Origin: Cydia pomonella
Taxonomy: Eukaryota > Arthropoda > Insecta > Lepidoptera > Tortricidae
Direction: 5' to 3'
Assembly: GCF_033807575.1 (NCBI RefSeq)
Contig: NC_084727.1
Span: forward strand, 1,612,001-1,676,000
DNA: 64,000 bases
A program made the translations under genes and the position numbers. The notes under the pieces are model-generated. The model ran no database searches. It was not told where the DNA came from and saw only the letters and a program-made list of their open reading frames with translations. Shown piece by piece: positions 62,788 to 64,000 of the stretch; position 1 is the first letter of the stretch; each line of letters begins with the position of its first letter.

Positions 62788-64000
62788 CCGGCCAAGAGCA
62801 TGTTGGGCCACGCTCAGTGTAGGGTTCCGTAGTTACTCTTCCGTCACAATAAACTAAATTGGAGCTTAAAGTATAGTACATTGTTAACCAAGGCATGAAA
62901 CGGTACCTTTCACCCGAGTTAAACAAATAGGCAAATTTGCATAATCAGTACCTAATTAAAGTAAGTCTTTTTTTTTATGGAGGATAGGCAGGCGTTTGAC
63001 CACGATCACACCTGATGGTAAGTGATGATGCGGTCTACGGTGGAGCACGCTTACCTATGAGATACCTATTTACTCTAGCCTTGAAGAGATTCAGATTGTA
63101 CTCATACGGAAACACAGACTCGGGCAGGGCATTCCACTCCTTGGCAGTTCGCATAAGGAATGTTGAAGCGAAACGCTTCGTGCGTATTTGTGGAATACCT
63201 ACCATGAAGCGATGCCGAAGTGCCGATTGTCTGGTAGTCCGATGGTGAAATGGGGACGGAGGAATAAGGTTGTGCAATTCCTCAGCACACTCTCCGAAGT
63301 GTATCCTATAAAAGATCATTAGGCTGGCAACCTTGCGACGATGCTCCAGACTTTGAAGTCGAGCATCCTCCTCTCGACTGACTCGAGCGCCTCAAGCTGG
63401 TATTTGGCTGAACCATCCCACAGATTTGAACAGTATTCCACACACGATCGGACTTGTGCTTGGTAAAGGTCGAGCAGCTGCCTAGGTATAAAATAATGCC
63501 TCACCTTGTTGAGGATGCCCAGCTTTTTTGCTGCTAACTGTGCTTTCGACTCGATGTGCGGGCCGAAGTTGAGTTTCGAAGTCAGCGAGATTCCGAGAAG
63601 CTCAAGATGGTCGGTTATCGGAAGGGATACATTTCGGAAAGTAGGAGTCAGATGGAATGGACTCCGTTTATTATGAAGTCTTTTTACTGTGAAGGGAAAA
63701 CTTTTTGCGATAACTCAAAAACAGCTAAACTGATCATGTCCGCTATAGTTTTCATTTAATGTCTTTCTTAAGCTCTACATCCACGATTTTTTTCATATGT
63801 TTTGGACATATGGTTCAAAAGTTAGAGGGGGGGGACACATTTTTTTTTCTTTCGGAGCGATTATCTCCGAATATATTCACTTTATCAAAAAATGTTTCTT
63901 GAAAACCCCTATTAGTTTTGAAAGAACTTTCCAACGATACCCCACACTCTAGGGTTGAAGCGAAAAAAAAATTTCACACCCACTTTACGTGTAGGGGAGG
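62788..64000 (+). repeat. AGGGTTCCGTA family A, copy 4, interrupted and cut by the edge
   Basis: 5' part 62788-62972 (CCGGCCAAGAGCATGTTGGG, AGGGTTCCGTAGTTACTC). It continues at 63676 and runs past the window end at the block before GTAGGGGAGG. A LINE is inserted in between with a 10-bp duplication. Confidence 0.9.
62973..63675 (-). mobile_element. CR1/Jockey-like LINE tail nested in family A
   Basis: The duplication AAGTCTTTTT is at 62963-62972 and 63676-63685. The minus strand encodes QAQVRSCVEYCSNLWDGSAK, ALESVERR, then in another frame FYRIHFGECAEELHNLIPPS and YNLNLFKARVNRYLIGK. A 3' UTR and poly-A follow (T run at the left). 703 bp, 5'-truncated. Same family as 10258-10694. Confidence 0.92.

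Overview
The window reads as nuclear DNA of a moth or butterfly. The evidence is an AT-rich background, TTAGG-type insect telomere-like tracts, a tRNA-derived SINE with lepidopteran-style box A and box B, many RTE/CR1/Jockey-like LINE remnants, mariner, Tc1, hAT, copia and BEL/Pao elements, and several dispersed families ending in AGGGTTCCGTA. Nothing suggests a bacterial or organellar source. Species cannot be named from the sequence alone.

One host gene can be reconstructed. It lies on the minus strand from about 61.5 kb down to about 11.75 kb, with its 5' part beyond the right edge. I assembled eleven short exons (137, 69, 83, 126, 148, 128, 133, 145, 155, 108 and about 104 bp) by eye from splice sites and reading phase. 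Every junction is phase-compatible. The first five exons encode the C-terminal two thirds of an S1 trypsin-like domain. The catalytic Asp is replaced by Ser and the catalytic Ser by Ala, so it is a serine-protease homologue (pseudoprotease). The remaining exons encode a Cys-containing domain that I do not recognise, followed by a Thr/Lys/Pro-rich tail. The introns are 0.25 to 18 kb long and are made almost entirely of transposable elements, several of which end close to the 5' splice sites.

Layout: 0-11.7 kb is LINE, copia and BEL debris, a mariner inserted cleanly in a LINE reverse transcriptase, and a 1.24-kb DNA element with 227-bp compound inverted repeats. 11.7-20.1 kb holds the last four exons, with a complete but decayed copia (14.9-19.3 kb) among them. 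20.3-26.5 kb is LINEs, a hexanucleotide minisatellite and a decayed GGCTCACACCC array. 26.7-28.3 kb is a SINE and three exons. 31.9-44.9 kb is a four-level nest: a DNA element contains a young BEL/Pao element (LTRs differ at 1 of 547 sites), which contains a 6.1-kb hAT, which contains a 3.3-kb Ac-like hAT. 45-52.4 kb is RTE and CR1-like LINEs, a hAT MITE, a fold-back pair and three exons. 52.5-64 kb is dispersed repeats, Tc1 and RTE remnants, one exon and two copies of the largest AGGGTTCCGTA family.

All family names rest on motifs read by eye. No database search was possible, and LINE clade names are approximate.
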